This document shows positions 29,007 through 37,977 of a stretch of DNA of 64,000 bases, one piece after another. Under the pieces are notes generated by a model. It made no database searches. It was not told the origin of the DNA and worked only from the letters and a program-made list of their open reading frames with translations. Position 1 is the first letter of the stretch, and every line of letters begins with the position of its first letter. Source of the DNA: Pseudomonas sp. BSw22131 (GTDB lineage Bacteria; Pseudomonadota; Gammaproteobacteria; Pseudomonadales; Pseudomonadaceae); the NCBI RefSeq assembly GCF_026810445.1, contig NZ_CP113949.1:3162001-3226000 (forward strand), read 5' to 3'. Made by a program: the position numbers and the translations under genes.

Positions 29007-30041
29007 TCACCAAAAACGTTGCTGTGTCAGTCGCGACCACCAGCCCGTCACCAGCCGGTCAACCGAACCGCTGGCCGCCAGCCCCACGCGCTCTTGCAGG
29101 CTCTTGCGTTCTGCGTAGCGCAGGTGGAACACATCCGCTGTCTTGGCGCGTTCCGACAGGTATTCGTCGCTGGTTTTAAGCTCGTCCACCAACTGCTTGT
29201 CCAACGCAGCCATGCCCAGCCAGATCTCGCCGGTCGCCACTTCATCGATCTGCAATTGCGGTCGATAGCTGGCCACGAAGTTCTTGAACAGCTCATGCGT
29301 GATGTCCAGGTCTTGCTGGAATTTCTCGCGGCCCTTTTCGGTGTTTTCGCCAAATACGGTCAGCGTGCGTTTGTACTCGCCGGCTGTGAGCACTTCGTAA
29401 TCGATGTCGTGCTTTTTCAGCAGGCGATTGACGTTCGGCAACTGCGCCACAACGCCGATGGAGCCAAGGATGGCAAACGGCGCACTGATGATGCGCGTGC
29501 CGATGCACGCCATCATGTAGCCGCCGCTGGCCGCGACTTTATCGATGCAGATGGTCAGCGGGATGCCCGCCTGACGAATACGCGCCAGTTGAGACGACGC
29601 CAGGCCATAGCTGTGGACCATGCCGCCGCCGCTTTCAAGGCGCAGTACCACTTCGTCCTTGGAAGTGGCGAGGGTCAGCAGGGCTGTGATCTCGTGGCGC
29701 ATGCTCTCTGTTGCCGAGGCCTTGATGTCGCCGTCGAAATCCAGGACATACACCCGACCCTTGCCGTCTGCAGTGGACTTGGTGACTTTGGCGTCCTTTT
29801 TCAGCGTCTTGGCCTGCTCTTTACGCAGCGCCTTCAAGCGATCCTTGTCGAGCAGCGACTGCTCCAGACGCTCGCGCAGGCCTTTGTAGAACTCGTTGAG
29901 CTTGATGACCTGCAACTGACCGCCGCTGCGACGGCGCCCTTTTCCGCGCATGGACGCGATGGCCACGAGCACCACCACGATTGCGATGACCAGCGTGACC
30001 GTTTTGGCCAGAAAGCTGGCGTAATCGTACAAAAACTCCAC
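29007..30041 (-). CDS. sohB: Protease SohB (S49 family)
   Basis: A 344-residue inner-membrane S49 peptidase. The N-terminal helix ('TLVIAIVVVLVAIASMRGKGRR') anchors it. The S49 core shows 'VLDFDGDIKAS', 'VVLRLESGGGMVHSYGLASSQL', and 'AASGGYMMACIGTRIISAPFAILGSIGV' with the catalytic Ser in 'ASGGYMMA'. GTG 30041 with AAAGGAG upstream gives 'VEFLYDYASFLAKTV', the usual N-terminus; the frame reaches further to 30155 but that part is out of place. SohB belongs with SppA-type signal-peptide degradation enzymes. Confidence 0.93.
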   Translation of the reverse strand: MEFLYDYASFLAKTVTLVIAIVVVLVAIASMRGKGRRRSGGQLQVIKLNEFYKGLRERLEQSLLDKDRLKALRKEQAKTLKKDAKVTKSTADGKGRVYVLDFDGDIKASATESMRHEITALLTLATSKDEVVLRLESGGGMVHSYGLASSQLARIRQAGIPLTICIDKVAASGGYMMACIGTRIISAPFAILGSIGVVAQLPNVNRLLKKHDIDYEVLTAGEYKRTLTVFGENTEKGREKFQQDLDITHELFKNFVASYRPQLQIDEVATGEIWLGMAALDKQLVDELKTSDEYLSERAKTADVFHLRYAERKSLQERVGLAASGSVDRLVTGWWSRLTQQRFW

Positions 30042-30262
30042 AGGTGCTCCTTTAAGACATAACGAAACAGAGACATGGCGAGCGGCGTGCCTAGGCTCGC
30101 GAACCCCCTCAGCATACCGGCGCGCTGTGCGCTGAGCCAGCGACGGCGCGGGCAAAGATCAATACAAACCACGATTCAAACAAGCGTATGTTTTTTCATT
30201 GACAGACCCCACGCGGTCCTCATAACCTCGCAGCACTTTCAACGTACCCGGGCGACGCGGAC

Positions 30263-30973
30263 GTGGGCAGCATCTATCTGATACGACATGGCCAGGCCTC
30301 CTTTGGTGCAGACGATTACGACGTGCTGTCGCCCAACGGTCATCGTCAGGCGCACGTGCTCGGCGCACACCTTGCCGACATCGGACTCACGCTTGATCGC
30401 TGCGTCACGGGCAGCCTGAGACGTCAACGCGACACAGCGCAGACCGCTCTGGCGCAATTGACGCTTAACGGGCTCCCTGCTCCGTCACTGGAAACCGACA
30501 GCGCATTCGATGAATTCGACGCAGAGGCAGTGATTAGGGCGCTGTTAACCGACTTGCTGAAGGACGAGCCCGGTGCACTTGATGTGATGCGTAACGCCGC
30601 TCACAACCGCGCCGAGTTTCAGCGCCTGTTTGCATTGATCATCAGCCGGTGGGTAGGCGGTCAACATGACACGCCAGCGCTGCAAAGCTGGCTCGTATTC
30701 GTGGCACAGGCCAAGGCAGGCCTCGACCGCATTGTCGCCAACGCCGCCCCCCATGACCACATCGCCGTGTTTACCTCCGGCGGTACCATCACCGCCCTTC
30801 TCCAGACAATCACCCAAATGCCGGCTGCGCAGGCGTTTGAACTCAACTGGCAAATCGTCAACACCTCGCTCAGCCACCTGAAATTCCGGGGCAGCGAGGT
30901 ATCACTGGCTTCCTTCAACAGTCACGCGCATCTGCAACTGATGAAGTCGCCGGAGCTCATCACTTACCGCTGA
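30263..30973 (+). CDS. Histidine phosphatase family protein
   Basis: A 236-residue phosphoglycerate-mutase-like phosphatase starting at GTG 30263. The catalytic motif 'LIRHGQASF' is at residues 6-14, followed by 'LSPNGHRQAHVLG', 'CVTGSLRRQRDTAQ' (conserved Arg) and 'VFTSGGTITALLQ' near 169-181, where other members have H in 'vsHgg'; here it is 'FTSGG'. So the second catalytic histidine is replaced, which may lower or alter activity. Together with the SCP2, phosphotransferase and SDR genes downstream it may serve fatty-acyl or isoprenoid metabolism, but the substrate is unknown. Confidence 0.85.
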   Translation: MGSIYLIRHGQASFGADDYDVLSPNGHRQAHVLGAHLADIGLTLDRCVTGSLRRQRDTAQTALAQLTLNGLPAPSLETDSAFDEFDAEAVIRALLTDLLKDEPGALDVMRNAAHNRAEFQRLFALIISRWVGGQHDTPALQSWLVFVAQAKAGLDRIVANAAPHDHIAVFTSGGTITALLQTITQMPAAQAFELNWQIVNTSLSHLKFRGSEVSLASFNSHAHLQLMKSPELITYR

Positions 30974-31028
30974 GCACGGCCAACCGCACCCGCAAGGTGC
31001 CAGCAATCACTCTAAAAAGGACTCCACC

Positions 31029-31343
31029 ATGACCTCCGTAGCCGACTCCGTTCAATCCATGAAAGCCAAGTTCAACCCAAGTGCCGCTGCGGGCCTGGAC
31101 CTGGTTTTCGGTTTCCGTATCGACGAAACCAAAAACTTCTCCCTCATTGTGAAGGACAGCACCTGCGAACTGCAGGAAGGCGAAAACCCTGACGCACGAG
31201 TGACGCTGGTCATGGATGGCGAAACCCTGGAAGGGATCGTCAGCGGCGAAACCGACGGCATGCAAGCCTTCATGGCCGGCAAGCTGCGCGCTGAAGGCGA
31301 CATGATGCTGGCGATGAAGCTGAGCGAACTGTTCCCCGCGTGA
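31029..31343 (+). CDS. SCP2 sterol-binding-domain protein
   Basis: A 104-residue single-domain SCP2 protein. Characteristic segments are 'AGLDLVFGFRIDE', 'FSLIVKDSTCELQEGENPDARVTLVMDGETLEGIVSGE' and 'MQAFMAGKLRAEGDMMLAMKLSELF', covering the whole SCP2 fold that binds acyl chains or acyl-CoA. It lies 55 bp after the phosphatase gene with AAAAGGAC before ATG, and ends at a terminator. It is probably a lipid or acyl-CoA carrier for nearby enzymes. Confidence 0.93.
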   Translation: MTSVADSVQSMKAKFNPSAAAGLDLVFGFRIDETKNFSLIVKDSTCELQEGENPDARVTLVMDGETLEGIVSGETDGMQAFMAGKLRAEGDMMLAMKLSELFPA

Positions 31344-31360
31344 TCGCTCAGTGAAATACC

Positions 31361-31391
31361 AAAACCGAAGCTTCCAGGCTTCGGTTTTTTT
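31361..31391 (+). terminator. Terminator after the SCP2 gene
   Basis: AAACCGAAGC-TTCCAG-GCTTCGGTTT followed by T residues, 18 bp past the SCP2 stop, is a strong intrinsic terminator. Confidence 0.9.
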
Positions 31392-31552
31392 TGCTCTGAA
31401 CTTCTACGCCAAGTTCCTGATGGCTGATCAAAACGGCTGATCAAGCTGTAACACGCTCGCCAATAACACCGCTTCGAGCTTGTGAGCGCACGTGTGCAAA
31501 CATTAGATTAGTCAATGATCCTGGCCACCCATAATAATCAGCAGGGATAAGC

Positions 31553-32620
31553 ATGGCACTCACCGACACATCTACCGAGGTTCGTTCCGGCGAAGAACTC
31601 GATGCTGTCCTGATTGATCCTTACCTCAAGTCTCACATCCCCGGGTTAAACGGCCTGCCCGTCATCAGCCAGTTTCCGGGCGGTGCGTCGAATCTGACCT
31701 ATCTTCTCACCTACCCCGGGCAGGAACTGGTGCTACGCCGTCCACCGTTTGGGCACAAAGCCAAATCAGCCCACGACATGGGCCGTGAGTTCCGCATTCT
31801 CAATCAGCTCAAGGACGCGTTTCCGTATTGCCCGAAAGCCTATGTGCACTGCACCGACGAGACGATCATCGGCGCCGAGTTCTACGTGATGGAACGGGTC
31901 AACGGCATCATCCTGCGTTCCGACTTACCGGCTGAGCTGGATCTGGACCCTCAGCAGACCGAAGCCTTGTGCAAGAGCTTCGTCGACAAGCTGGTTGATC
32001 TGCACCAGGTCGACTACACCGCCTGCGGCCTGGGCGACCTCGGCAAACCGCAGGGTTACGTCGAGCGTCAGATTCGCGGCTGGACGGAGCGTTATGAAAA
32101 GGCCCGCACACCCGATGCGCCAGGCTGGCAGAGGGTCGCCGCCTGGCTTGCCGAGAAGCAGCCCCCGGACCACCCCGTCTCAAGCCTGGTGCACAACGAT
32201 TACCGCTTCGACAACGTCATCCTCGACCCGCAGAACCCGATGCAGATCATTGGCGTTCTCGACTGGGAACTGACGACGCTGGGCGATCCATTGATGGACT
32301 TGGGCAACAGCCTGGCGTACTGGATTCAGGCCGATGATCCTGCGCCGGTGCAGTTGATGCGGCGCCAGCCCAGCCATGCGCCGGGCATGCTGACCCGTGA
32401 ACAGTTCGTGGCGTACTACGCCGAGCGGTCCGGGATTCGCATTGATAATTTTGACTTTTACTACACCTACGGCCTGTTTCGCCTGGCCGGAATCGTGCAG
32501 CAGATTTACTTCCGGTTTTTCCATGGACAAACCCGGGACAAGCGCTTCGCGCAGTTCATCCACATGAATCAATTACTCGAGCGCATGGCGCTCAAGGTCA
32601 TCGACACATCGCAGCTATAG
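31553..32620 (+). CDS. APH-family phosphotransferase (ACAD10-like)
   Basis: A 355-residue kinase-fold protein of the type found next to acyl-CoA dehydrogenases (ACAD10 N-terminal kinase). Motifs: 'FPGGASNLTYLLTYPGQELVLRRPP' (Gly-rich loop and lysine/arginine region), the catalytic 'LVHNDYRFDNVILD' near residues 212-225 (HxDxxxxN) and 'GVLDWELTTLGDPLMDLG' near 237-254 (metal-binding DWE). It probably phosphorylates a hydroxylated acyl-CoA or similar small alcohol. AGCAGGGATAAGC provides a ribosome-binding site. The SDR gene follows 78 bp later. Confidence 0.88.
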   Translation: MALTDTSTEVRSGEELDAVLIDPYLKSHIPGLNGLPVISQFPGGASNLTYLLTYPGQELVLRRPPFGHKAKSAHDMGREFRILNQLKDAFPYCPKAYVHCTDETIIGAEFYVMERVNGIILRSDLPAELDLDPQQTEALCKSFVDKLVDLHQVDYTACGLGDLGKPQGYVERQIRGWTERYEKARTPDAPGWQRVAAWLAEKQPPDHPVSSLVHNDYRFDNVILDPQNPMQIIGVLDWELTTLGDPLMDLGNSLAYWIQADDPAPVQLMRRQPSHAPGMLTREQFVAYYAERSGIRIDNFDFYYTYGLFRLAGIVQQIYFRFFHGQTRDKRFAQFIHMNQLLERMALKVIDTSQL

Positions 32621-32698
32621 GTCGTTAGCATTAATACGCTCATTGCCGCTCTATCCAACTGTGAACGCACCCGATGGCGACAACATAAGGAAGACAAC

Positions 32699-33466
32699 AT
32701 GCCCAAGACTCACCTTTTCGACCTCGACGGCAAGATCGCTTTCGTGTCAGGCGCCAGCCGGGGGATCGGTGAAGCCATTGCCAAACTGCTCGCCCAACAA
32801 GGTGCGCATGTGATCGTATCGAGCCGTCGGATCGAAGGCTGCCAGCATGTCGCCGACGCGATCATCGCGGACGGCGGCAAAGCCACTGCAATCGCCTGCC
32901 ACATCGGTGAAATGGAGCAGATCAGCGCCGCGTTCAACCAGATCCGCGAGCAGTTCGGGCGCCTCGATATCCTCGTCAATAACGCCGCAACCAATCCGCA
33001 GTTCTGCAATGTTCTGGACACCGACCTCGGTGCGTTCCAGAAGACCGTCGACGTCAACATCCGCGGTTACTTCTTCATGTCGGTGGAGGCCGGGAAACTG
33101 ATGCGCGACCACGGCGGCGGCAGCATCATCAACGTCGCGTCGATCAATGGCGTCTCCCCCGGCGACTTCCAGGGCATTTATTCGATGACCAAGGCAGCGG
33201 TCATCAACATGACCAAAGTGTTCGCCAAGGAGTGCGCGCAATTTGGCATCCGCTGCAACGCGCTGCTGCCGGGCCTGACGGACACCAAGTTCGCATCGGC
33301 GCTGGTCAGCAACGAGAAAATCCTCAACACCGCGCTGCTGCAAATTCCGCTCAAGCGTGTTGCCGCCCCGAGCGAGATGGCCGGCGCGGTGCTGTACCTC
33401 GCCAGTGAAGCGTCGAGCTACACCACGGGCGTGGCGTTGAATGTGGATGGCGGTTATCTCGCTTGA
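32699..33466 (+). CDS. Short-chain dehydrogenase/reductase
   Basis: A 255-residue classical SDR. It shows the NAD(P) motif 'VSGASRGIGEAIAKLL' (TGxxxGxG) near residues 14-29, 'NNAATNP' (NNAG-like), the catalytic Ser in 'NVASINGVSP' and 'YSMTKAAV' (YxxxK). It ends 'LNVDGGYLA', as usual. AAGGAAG precedes the ATG. It likely oxidises or reduces a hydroxyacyl substrate connected with the upstream kinase and SCP2 genes. Confidence 0.93.
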   Translation: MPKTHLFDLDGKIAFVSGASRGIGEAIAKLLAQQGAHVIVSSRRIEGCQHVADAIIADGGKATAIACHIGEMEQISAAFNQIREQFGRLDILVNNAATNPQFCNVLDTDLGAFQKTVDVNIRGYFFMSVEAGKLMRDHGGGSIINVASINGVSPGDFQGIYSMTKAAVINMTKVFAKECAQFGIRCNALLPGLTDTKFASALVSNEKILNTALLQIPLKRVAAPSEMAGAVLYLASEASSYTTGVALNVDGGYLA

Positions 33467-33560
33467 AGCCGTAAGCCGTAAGCCGTAAGCCACAAGCCAC
33501 AAGCTGCAAGCTGCAAGCTGCAAGCTGCAAGCTGCAAGTTTCTAGCTTGAGGCTTGAGGC
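33467..33560. repeat. Tandem heptanucleotide repeats
   Basis: Directly after the SDR stop are about three GTAAGCC units, then ACAAGCC units, then about five GCAAGCT units, and a degenerate TTGAGGC pair. All units are 7 bp and change gradually from one type to the next. The stretch is noncoding and could slip in length. Similar heptad arrays occur in other Pseudomonas genomes. Confidence 0.88.
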
Positions 33561-33654
33561 TAACCTGAGGTCTTTCTGATGGAATAAAGATTCCATCCCA
33601 TCCCCCTCACCCCCTACATTTTGCGCACAACAACAATCCTTCAAGGACGCTGTC

Positions 33655-34785
33655 ATGCGCGAATCTCTTCCTGTTTTAGGTATCGGCCTGATCGGCACCG
33701 GCTTCATGGGCCGAGCCCACGCCCTGGCGTTTCACAGTGCCCGCTCTACCTTCGATCTCCCTGTGCAGCTCAAACTGGTGGCGCTGGCCGATGCGGATGC
33801 GGCCCGCGCCGAGCAATGCGCTAACAGTTGGGGGTTCGAGCGCAGCCATGGCCAATGGGAACACTTGATCAACGATCCAGCCGTGCATCTGGTGGCGATC
33901 ACTACGCCCAACCACCTGCATTTTCCGATGGCGATGGCGACACTTGAAGCGGGCAAGACGGTGTATTGCGAGAAGCCGCTGGCCGTGACACTGCAACAGG
34001 CCGATCAGATGCAGCGCGCCGCCAAAAAAGCCGGTGTCGTCACCAGGGCCGGCTACAACTATCAGCACAATCCAATGATCGTCCTGGCGCGGCAGATGAT
34101 CGACAGCGGTGAACTGGGGCAGATTGTCAGCTTTCAGGGGGAGTTCAGCGAAGATTTCATGGGCGACCCGATGGCTGCGTGGTCATGGCGCTGCGAGGCC
34201 GCGCACGCGGGTGGCGCATTGGCGGATTTGGGCAGCCACCTGCTGGCCATGGCGCGCTACTTATTGGGCGACGTCGAATCAGTCTGTGCGGATTCGAATA
34301 CAGTGCATGCATCCCGGCCAGCCTCGACCGACAGCCAACAGCAACGGCCCATCACCATCGACGATCAGACCCACGCGTTGCTGCGTTTTGCCAATGGGGC
34401 GCGCGGGACGTTCAGCAGCAGTTGGCTCAAGCACGGTTATAAAAACCACCTGAGCTTTGAAATCAGTGGCACCCAAGGCACGCTGGCGTTCGATCAGGAA
34501 CGCTTGAACGAGCTGCGCCTTTGCCGGGTCGGTGACCGGGACGGTTTCCAGCGTTTGCTCGCTGGGCCTTCACTCCCAGGTTACGCGGCGTTTTGCCCCG
34601 CGCCAGGGCATCAGCTGGGTTACAACGAACTCAAAACGCTGGAGGTCCACGCGCTGATTCAGGCCGTCTGCGGCAATGGCAATGATGGCGCAGATTTCGA
34701 AGAAGCGTGGCAGGTGGAAAGACTGGCGGCGGCAATCCGGCTGGCGGCCAGGGAACAGCGATGGGTGGCGCTGAAGGAGGTTTAG
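33655..34785 (+). CDS. Gfo/Idh/MocA family oxidoreductase
   Basis: A 376-residue NAD(P)-dependent dehydrogenase. The Rossmann motif is 'GIGLIGTGFMGRAHALAF' near residues 8-25. Then 'VALADADAARAE', 'HLVAITTPNHLHFPMAMATLEAGKTVYCEKPLAVT' with the catalytic Lys of the EKP motif, and the C-terminal sheet domain ('GALADLGSHLLAMARYLLGDVESV') follow. It acts on sugars, inositols or their derivatives; the particular substrate is not evident. CAAGGACGCTGTC precedes the ATG. No sugar transporter is nearby. Confidence 0.92.
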   Translation: MRESLPVLGIGLIGTGFMGRAHALAFHSARSTFDLPVQLKLVALADADAARAEQCANSWGFERSHGQWEHLINDPAVHLVAITTPNHLHFPMAMATLEAGKTVYCEKPLAVTLQQADQMQRAAKKAGVVTRAGYNYQHNPMIVLARQMIDSGELGQIVSFQGEFSEDFMGDPMAAWSWRCEAAHAGGALADLGSHLLAMARYLLGDVESVCADSNTVHASRPASTDSQQQRPITIDDQTHALLRFANGARGTFSSSWLKHGYKNHLSFEISGTQGTLAFDQERLNELRLCRVGDRDGFQRLLAGPSLPGYAAFCPAPGHQLGYNELKTLEVHALIQAVCGNGNDGADFEEAWQVERLAAAIRLAAREQRWVALKEV

Positions 34786-35187
34786 CGTCGGCCGCTGCGC
34801 ATTTCAGCCTGTAAGAGCGTGGCTTGATCCGGGCCGCATTATGACGATCTGCCGGGGTCGCGGCCGACCGCTCAGCAGCCGTAGAACCTGCGAAAGCGGT
34901 GCTTCAAGTGCGACCTGAGCGTCTGGTTTTGGGGCCGCTGCGCGGCCCATCGCGGCCTCGCGGGGCTCGTGCGCTCCTAAAGGGATTTGTGGGGTGACAG
35001 CTCGTGGCTGCCACAGAGATCTGTGGGGCGCTGCGGAGATTTGCTGCGCTCCAGGGGTTTGATTCTGGCCGAAGGCCGCAGGAGCCGCTTCCACGGCTTG
35101 GAGCAGGGCCACAAAAGCCCGCCATACAGGTAGAATGTGCCGCTTCCGGGCAGCCTTTCTGCCTGTCTGCCAAGTAAGCCTGCCTTC
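34786..35187. other. Noncoding gap with degenerate repeat sequence
   Basis: This 402-bp stretch between the oxidoreductase and TSUP genes contains GGGGCCGCTGCGCGGCCCATCGCGGCCTCGCGGGGCTCG (about 34,931-34,969, shown here only to mark its GC-palindromic nature) and further TGTGGGGTGA...ATCTGTGGGG near-repeats at 34,988-35,037. These resemble degraded REP elements. No convincing gene; a start at 35137 in frame with TSUP adds unrelated sequence. Confidence 0.5.
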
Positions 35188-35967
35188 ATGCCTTTCGAAC
35201 TCAGTGTTGATCTCACCACGCTGGCGGTGCTCGCCGTAGTAGCTTTTTTTGCCGGTTTCATCGATGCCATTGCCGGCGGTGGCGGGCTGCTGACCACACC
35301 GGCATTGCTCACCGCCGGGCTGCCGCCGCATCTGGTGCTGGGTACCAACAAACTCAGTTCAACCTTCGGCTCCGCGACAGCTGGCTTCACGTTCTATCGG
35401 CGCAAGCTGTTTCATCCCGCGCAATGGAAACACGCGTTGATCGGCACCGCTGTCGGCGCACTGATCGGCGCTGTCGTCGCGCATTACCTGCCAGCGGAAT
35501 GGCTGAACCAGATGCTTCCTGTGATCGTCTTCGGCTGCGGCGTGTACTTGCTGTTTGGTGGTACGCCCAAAGCGCCGCTGGACAGCAACCAGCCGATCAA
35601 GACCCGATGGCAATTGCCGCAAGGACTGGGGCTTGGATTTTACGACGGCGTGGCTGGCCCAGGTACGGGCGCGTTCTGGACGGTCAGTACGCTGCTGATT
35701 TATCCCATCGACCTGGTCAAAGCCAGCGGCGTGGCGCGCAGCATGAACTTCGTCAGCAACGCCGCAGCGCTGTCGGTGTTCGCCTTCAACGGCCAGGTCG
35801 ACTGGGCCATCGGCCTGTGCATGGGATCGGCGCTGATGGTGGGCGCGTTCCTCGGCGCACGCACGGCGATCAAGGGCGGCGCCAAATTTATCCGCCCCGT
35901 GTTCATCACCGTGGTTCTTGGGCTGACCGTCAGGCTAGCCTGGCAGCACTGGTTCGGCGGCGCCTGA
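35188..35967 (+). CDS. TSUP family membrane transporter (TauE/SafE-like)
   Basis: A 259-residue membrane protein of the TSUP/DUF81 family, whose members export or import sulfite, sulfonates or related anions. Two internally similar halves carry '[22 protein letters not shown]' with '[22 protein letters not shown]', and later '[23 protein letters not shown]' with '[12 protein letters not shown]'. About eight hydrophobic helices are seen. The ATG at 35188 is preferred to 35137. Its 3' end overlaps the convergent nudC gene by 33 bp. Confidence 0.9.
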   Translation: MPFELSVDLTTLAVLAVVAFFAGFIDAIAGGGGLLTTPALLTAGLPPHLVLGTNKLSSTFGSATAGFTFYRRKLFHPAQWKHALIGTAVGALIGAVVAHYLPAEWLNQMLPVIVFGCGVYLLFGGTPKAPLDSNQPIKTRWQLPQGLGLGFYDGVAGPGTGAFWTVSTLLIYPIDLVKASGVARSMNFVSNAAALSVFAFNGQVDWAIGLCMGSALMVGAFLGARTAIKGGAKFIRPVFITVVLGLTVRLAWQHWFGGA

Positions 35968-36771
35968 GCGCTGCGCCAGATACAGCTCGATCAGGTAACG
36001 CGCGATGGAACGACTGGCCGGCAACGTCGGCATATCGTGGATGCTGAACCACTGCGCATCCTCGATCTCGTCGGCCTGGGGCACGATCTCGCCACTCTCG
36101 TACTCCGCGTGAAAGCCCAGCATCATCGAGTGCGGGAACGGCCAGCACTGGCTGCCTTTGTACTGAATGTTCCTGACCTTGAGCTGCACCTCCTCCATGA
36201 CCTCCCGGCGCACACAATCCTCTGCGGACTCCCCCGGCTCGGCGAACCCTGCCAGCGTGCTGTACACCCCCGTGACAAAACGCGGAGAGCGCGCCAGCAG
36301 CACCTCGTCGCCGCGCGTGATCAGCACGATCATGCTCGGAGAAATACGCGGGTAATAGCGTAATTCGCAGTGCGCGCAATGCATCGCGCGCTCGCCCGGG
36401 ACTTGCTCGGCGCGGCGTCCGCAATTGCCGCAAAACCGATGCTCCCGGGCCCAGGTGCTGATCTGTGCCGCGTAGGCGAGCACCTGATAGACATCGGCGT
36501 CATCGCCCATCATGAATTGGCGCAACGTCTGCCAGCCCGCCCCTTCGACCGGCACCGACTTTTCCAGCACCAGCAGATAAACCGGCTCGCCATCGAAATG
36601 GCCGATGCCGTGCTCGCTAACCACGGGAAGGTCCAGATGCTTGAGCCATTCACGCGAAAACATCACGCCGTTGCCGTCCAGCAAAAAACCTTGATCGCCG
36701 TGAACTACGGCCATACCGCCCACCTTTTGGGTATCCAGAACGGCAGTGCTCCAACGCCTCGGGCGCGTCAT
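35935..36771 (-). CDS. nudC: NAD+ diphosphatase / RNA decapping enzyme NudC
   Basis: A 278-residue Nudix hydrolase. It has an N-terminal domain, the zinc ribbon '[22 protein letters not shown]', then '[12 protein letters not shown]' and the Nudix box '[21 protein letters not shown]' followed by the NADH-specific '[14 protein letters not shown]' (SQPWPFPxS). It hydrolyses NAD(H) and removes NAD caps from RNA. The start at 36771 (ATG) is chosen over 36798 since 'MTRPRRWS' fits family N-termini. The gene ends inside the end of the TSUP gene. Confidence 0.95.
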   Translation of the reverse strand: MTRPRRWSTAVLDTQKVGGMAVVHGDQGFLLDGNGVMFSREWLKHLDLPVVSEHGIGHFDGEPVYLLVLEKSVPVEGAGWQTLRQFMMGDDADVYQVLAYAAQISTWAREHRFCGNCGRRAEQVPGERAMHCAHCELRYYPRISPSMIVLITRGDEVLLARSPRFVTGVYSTLAGFAEPGESAEDCVRREVMEEVQLKVRNIQYKGSQCWPFPHSMMLGFHAEYESGEIVPQADEIEDAQWFSIHDMPTLPASRSIARYLIELYLAQRSGAAEPVLPG

Positions 36772-36873
36772 GACAGAACTCCTCTTGCGCGAACACACCG
36801 CTGGCGACCCGGCGCTCGGAGCGCCTGGCCCCGACCCGTCGCGGGCGTGTTGGCTATGTCAGTGGTCGAACAT

Positions 36874-37686
36874 TCAATTGTCGAAGACCGGCTTCTGCTT
36901 ACTCATGTGAGCAGCCACAGCCAGTTTCAGGTCTGGGGATTGCAACATGGCAGCGTTCCACGTGGCAACGTATTCAAGACCATCGTTGACACTGTGATCA
37001 CGCATATAGCTGATCATGCGTTTCGTGCCGTTGATGGCAACGGGAGACTTGGCGGCAATGTCGCGAGCGACGGCGAACACGCCTTCAAGCAACTGCGGGA
37101 AATCGGCAAACGTGCGATTGACCAGGCCAATACGCTGCGCTTCCTCGGCAGTGACGTTGCGCCCCGTATACGCCAGCTCCCGCACGATACCGTCGCCGAT
37201 CAAACGCGGTAGACGCTGCAACGTGCCGACATCGGCCGCCATGCCCATGTCGATTTCACGAATCGAAAACAGCGCGTCGTCGGCGGCGTAGCGCATGTCG
37301 CACGCCGAGATCAAATCGATCGCCCCACCGATGCAATAGCCCTGAACCGCCGCCAGCACCGGTTTACTGCATTGATCCACAGCACTGAACGATGCCTGCA
37401 TCTGTAAGATCTTGCGCCGCAGCATACGCGCATTGCGGCCCACGTCTTTGCCCAGTTCGCTGGCCACTGACGCCAGCAGCATCAGATCGATGCCCGATGA
37501 AAAGTGTTTACCCACGCCGCTCAGCACCACCACGCGCACGTCTTCGGTGCCGTCAGCCCACTCGAAAATCTCCATGATCTCGTGCCAAAACGGCGCGTTC
37601 ATGGCGTTTGCCTTGTCAGGACGGTTGATCTGGACATGGGCAATGTGGTCGGTCAATTCGACCTTGAACGCGGTGTAGTCGGACAC
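36874..37686 (-). CDS. Enoyl-CoA hydratase/isomerase family protein
   Basis: A 270-residue crotonase-fold enzyme. Motifs: 'HVQINRPDKANAMNAPFW', 'VVVLSGVGKHFSSGIDL' (oxyanion hole GxGxxFxSGxDL), 'AAVQGYCIGGAIDLISACDMRYA' with the second oxyanion Gly, and 'SIREIDMGMAADVGTLQRLPRLIG', which carries the Glu/Asp pair of dienoyl-CoA isomerases (ECH1-like). It may thus be a delta3,5-delta2,4-dienoyl-CoA isomerase rather than a plain hydratase. The start is GTG 37686 with AAAGGA upstream; the open frame continues to 37938 but that part is not conserved-looking. Confidence 0.9.
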   Translation of the reverse strand: MSDYTAFKVELTDHIAHVQINRPDKANAMNAPFWHEIMEIFEWADGTEDVRVVVLSGVGKHFSSGIDLMLLASVASELGKDVGRNARMLRRKILQMQASFSAVDQCSKPVLAAVQGYCIGGAIDLISACDMRYAADDALFSIREIDMGMAADVGTLQRLPRLIGDGIVRELAYTGRNVTAEEAQRIGLVNRTFADFPQLLEGVFAVARDIAAKSPVAINGTKRMISYMRDHSVNDGLEYVATWNAAMLQSPDLKLAVAAHMSKQKPVFDN

Positions 37687-37977
37687 GTTGGCAATCCTTT
37701 GAGCGTGATAACTGGAAGGGCGTGGCGTGAAACTGCCGTGCCCGGGCGCCGGACTATAGCAAGCGCATTCGTCAGACCGCAGGCTTCGGATGCGCCATTT
37801 ACAGGACGCCAAGGCCTGGCGGATCGTCCGTTCGACGCAAATATTCTGAACGGCGGGAATGGCGCGAGGTCCAGTATTTTGGCAGCGAACCTTCGCAAAA
37901 AATGAAGGAAAACCGCAGCCTGAGCGTTGAAGAGTCATCGACGCTCGTTTATTTCTCAGGTCGCAAGAGGGCGATTC

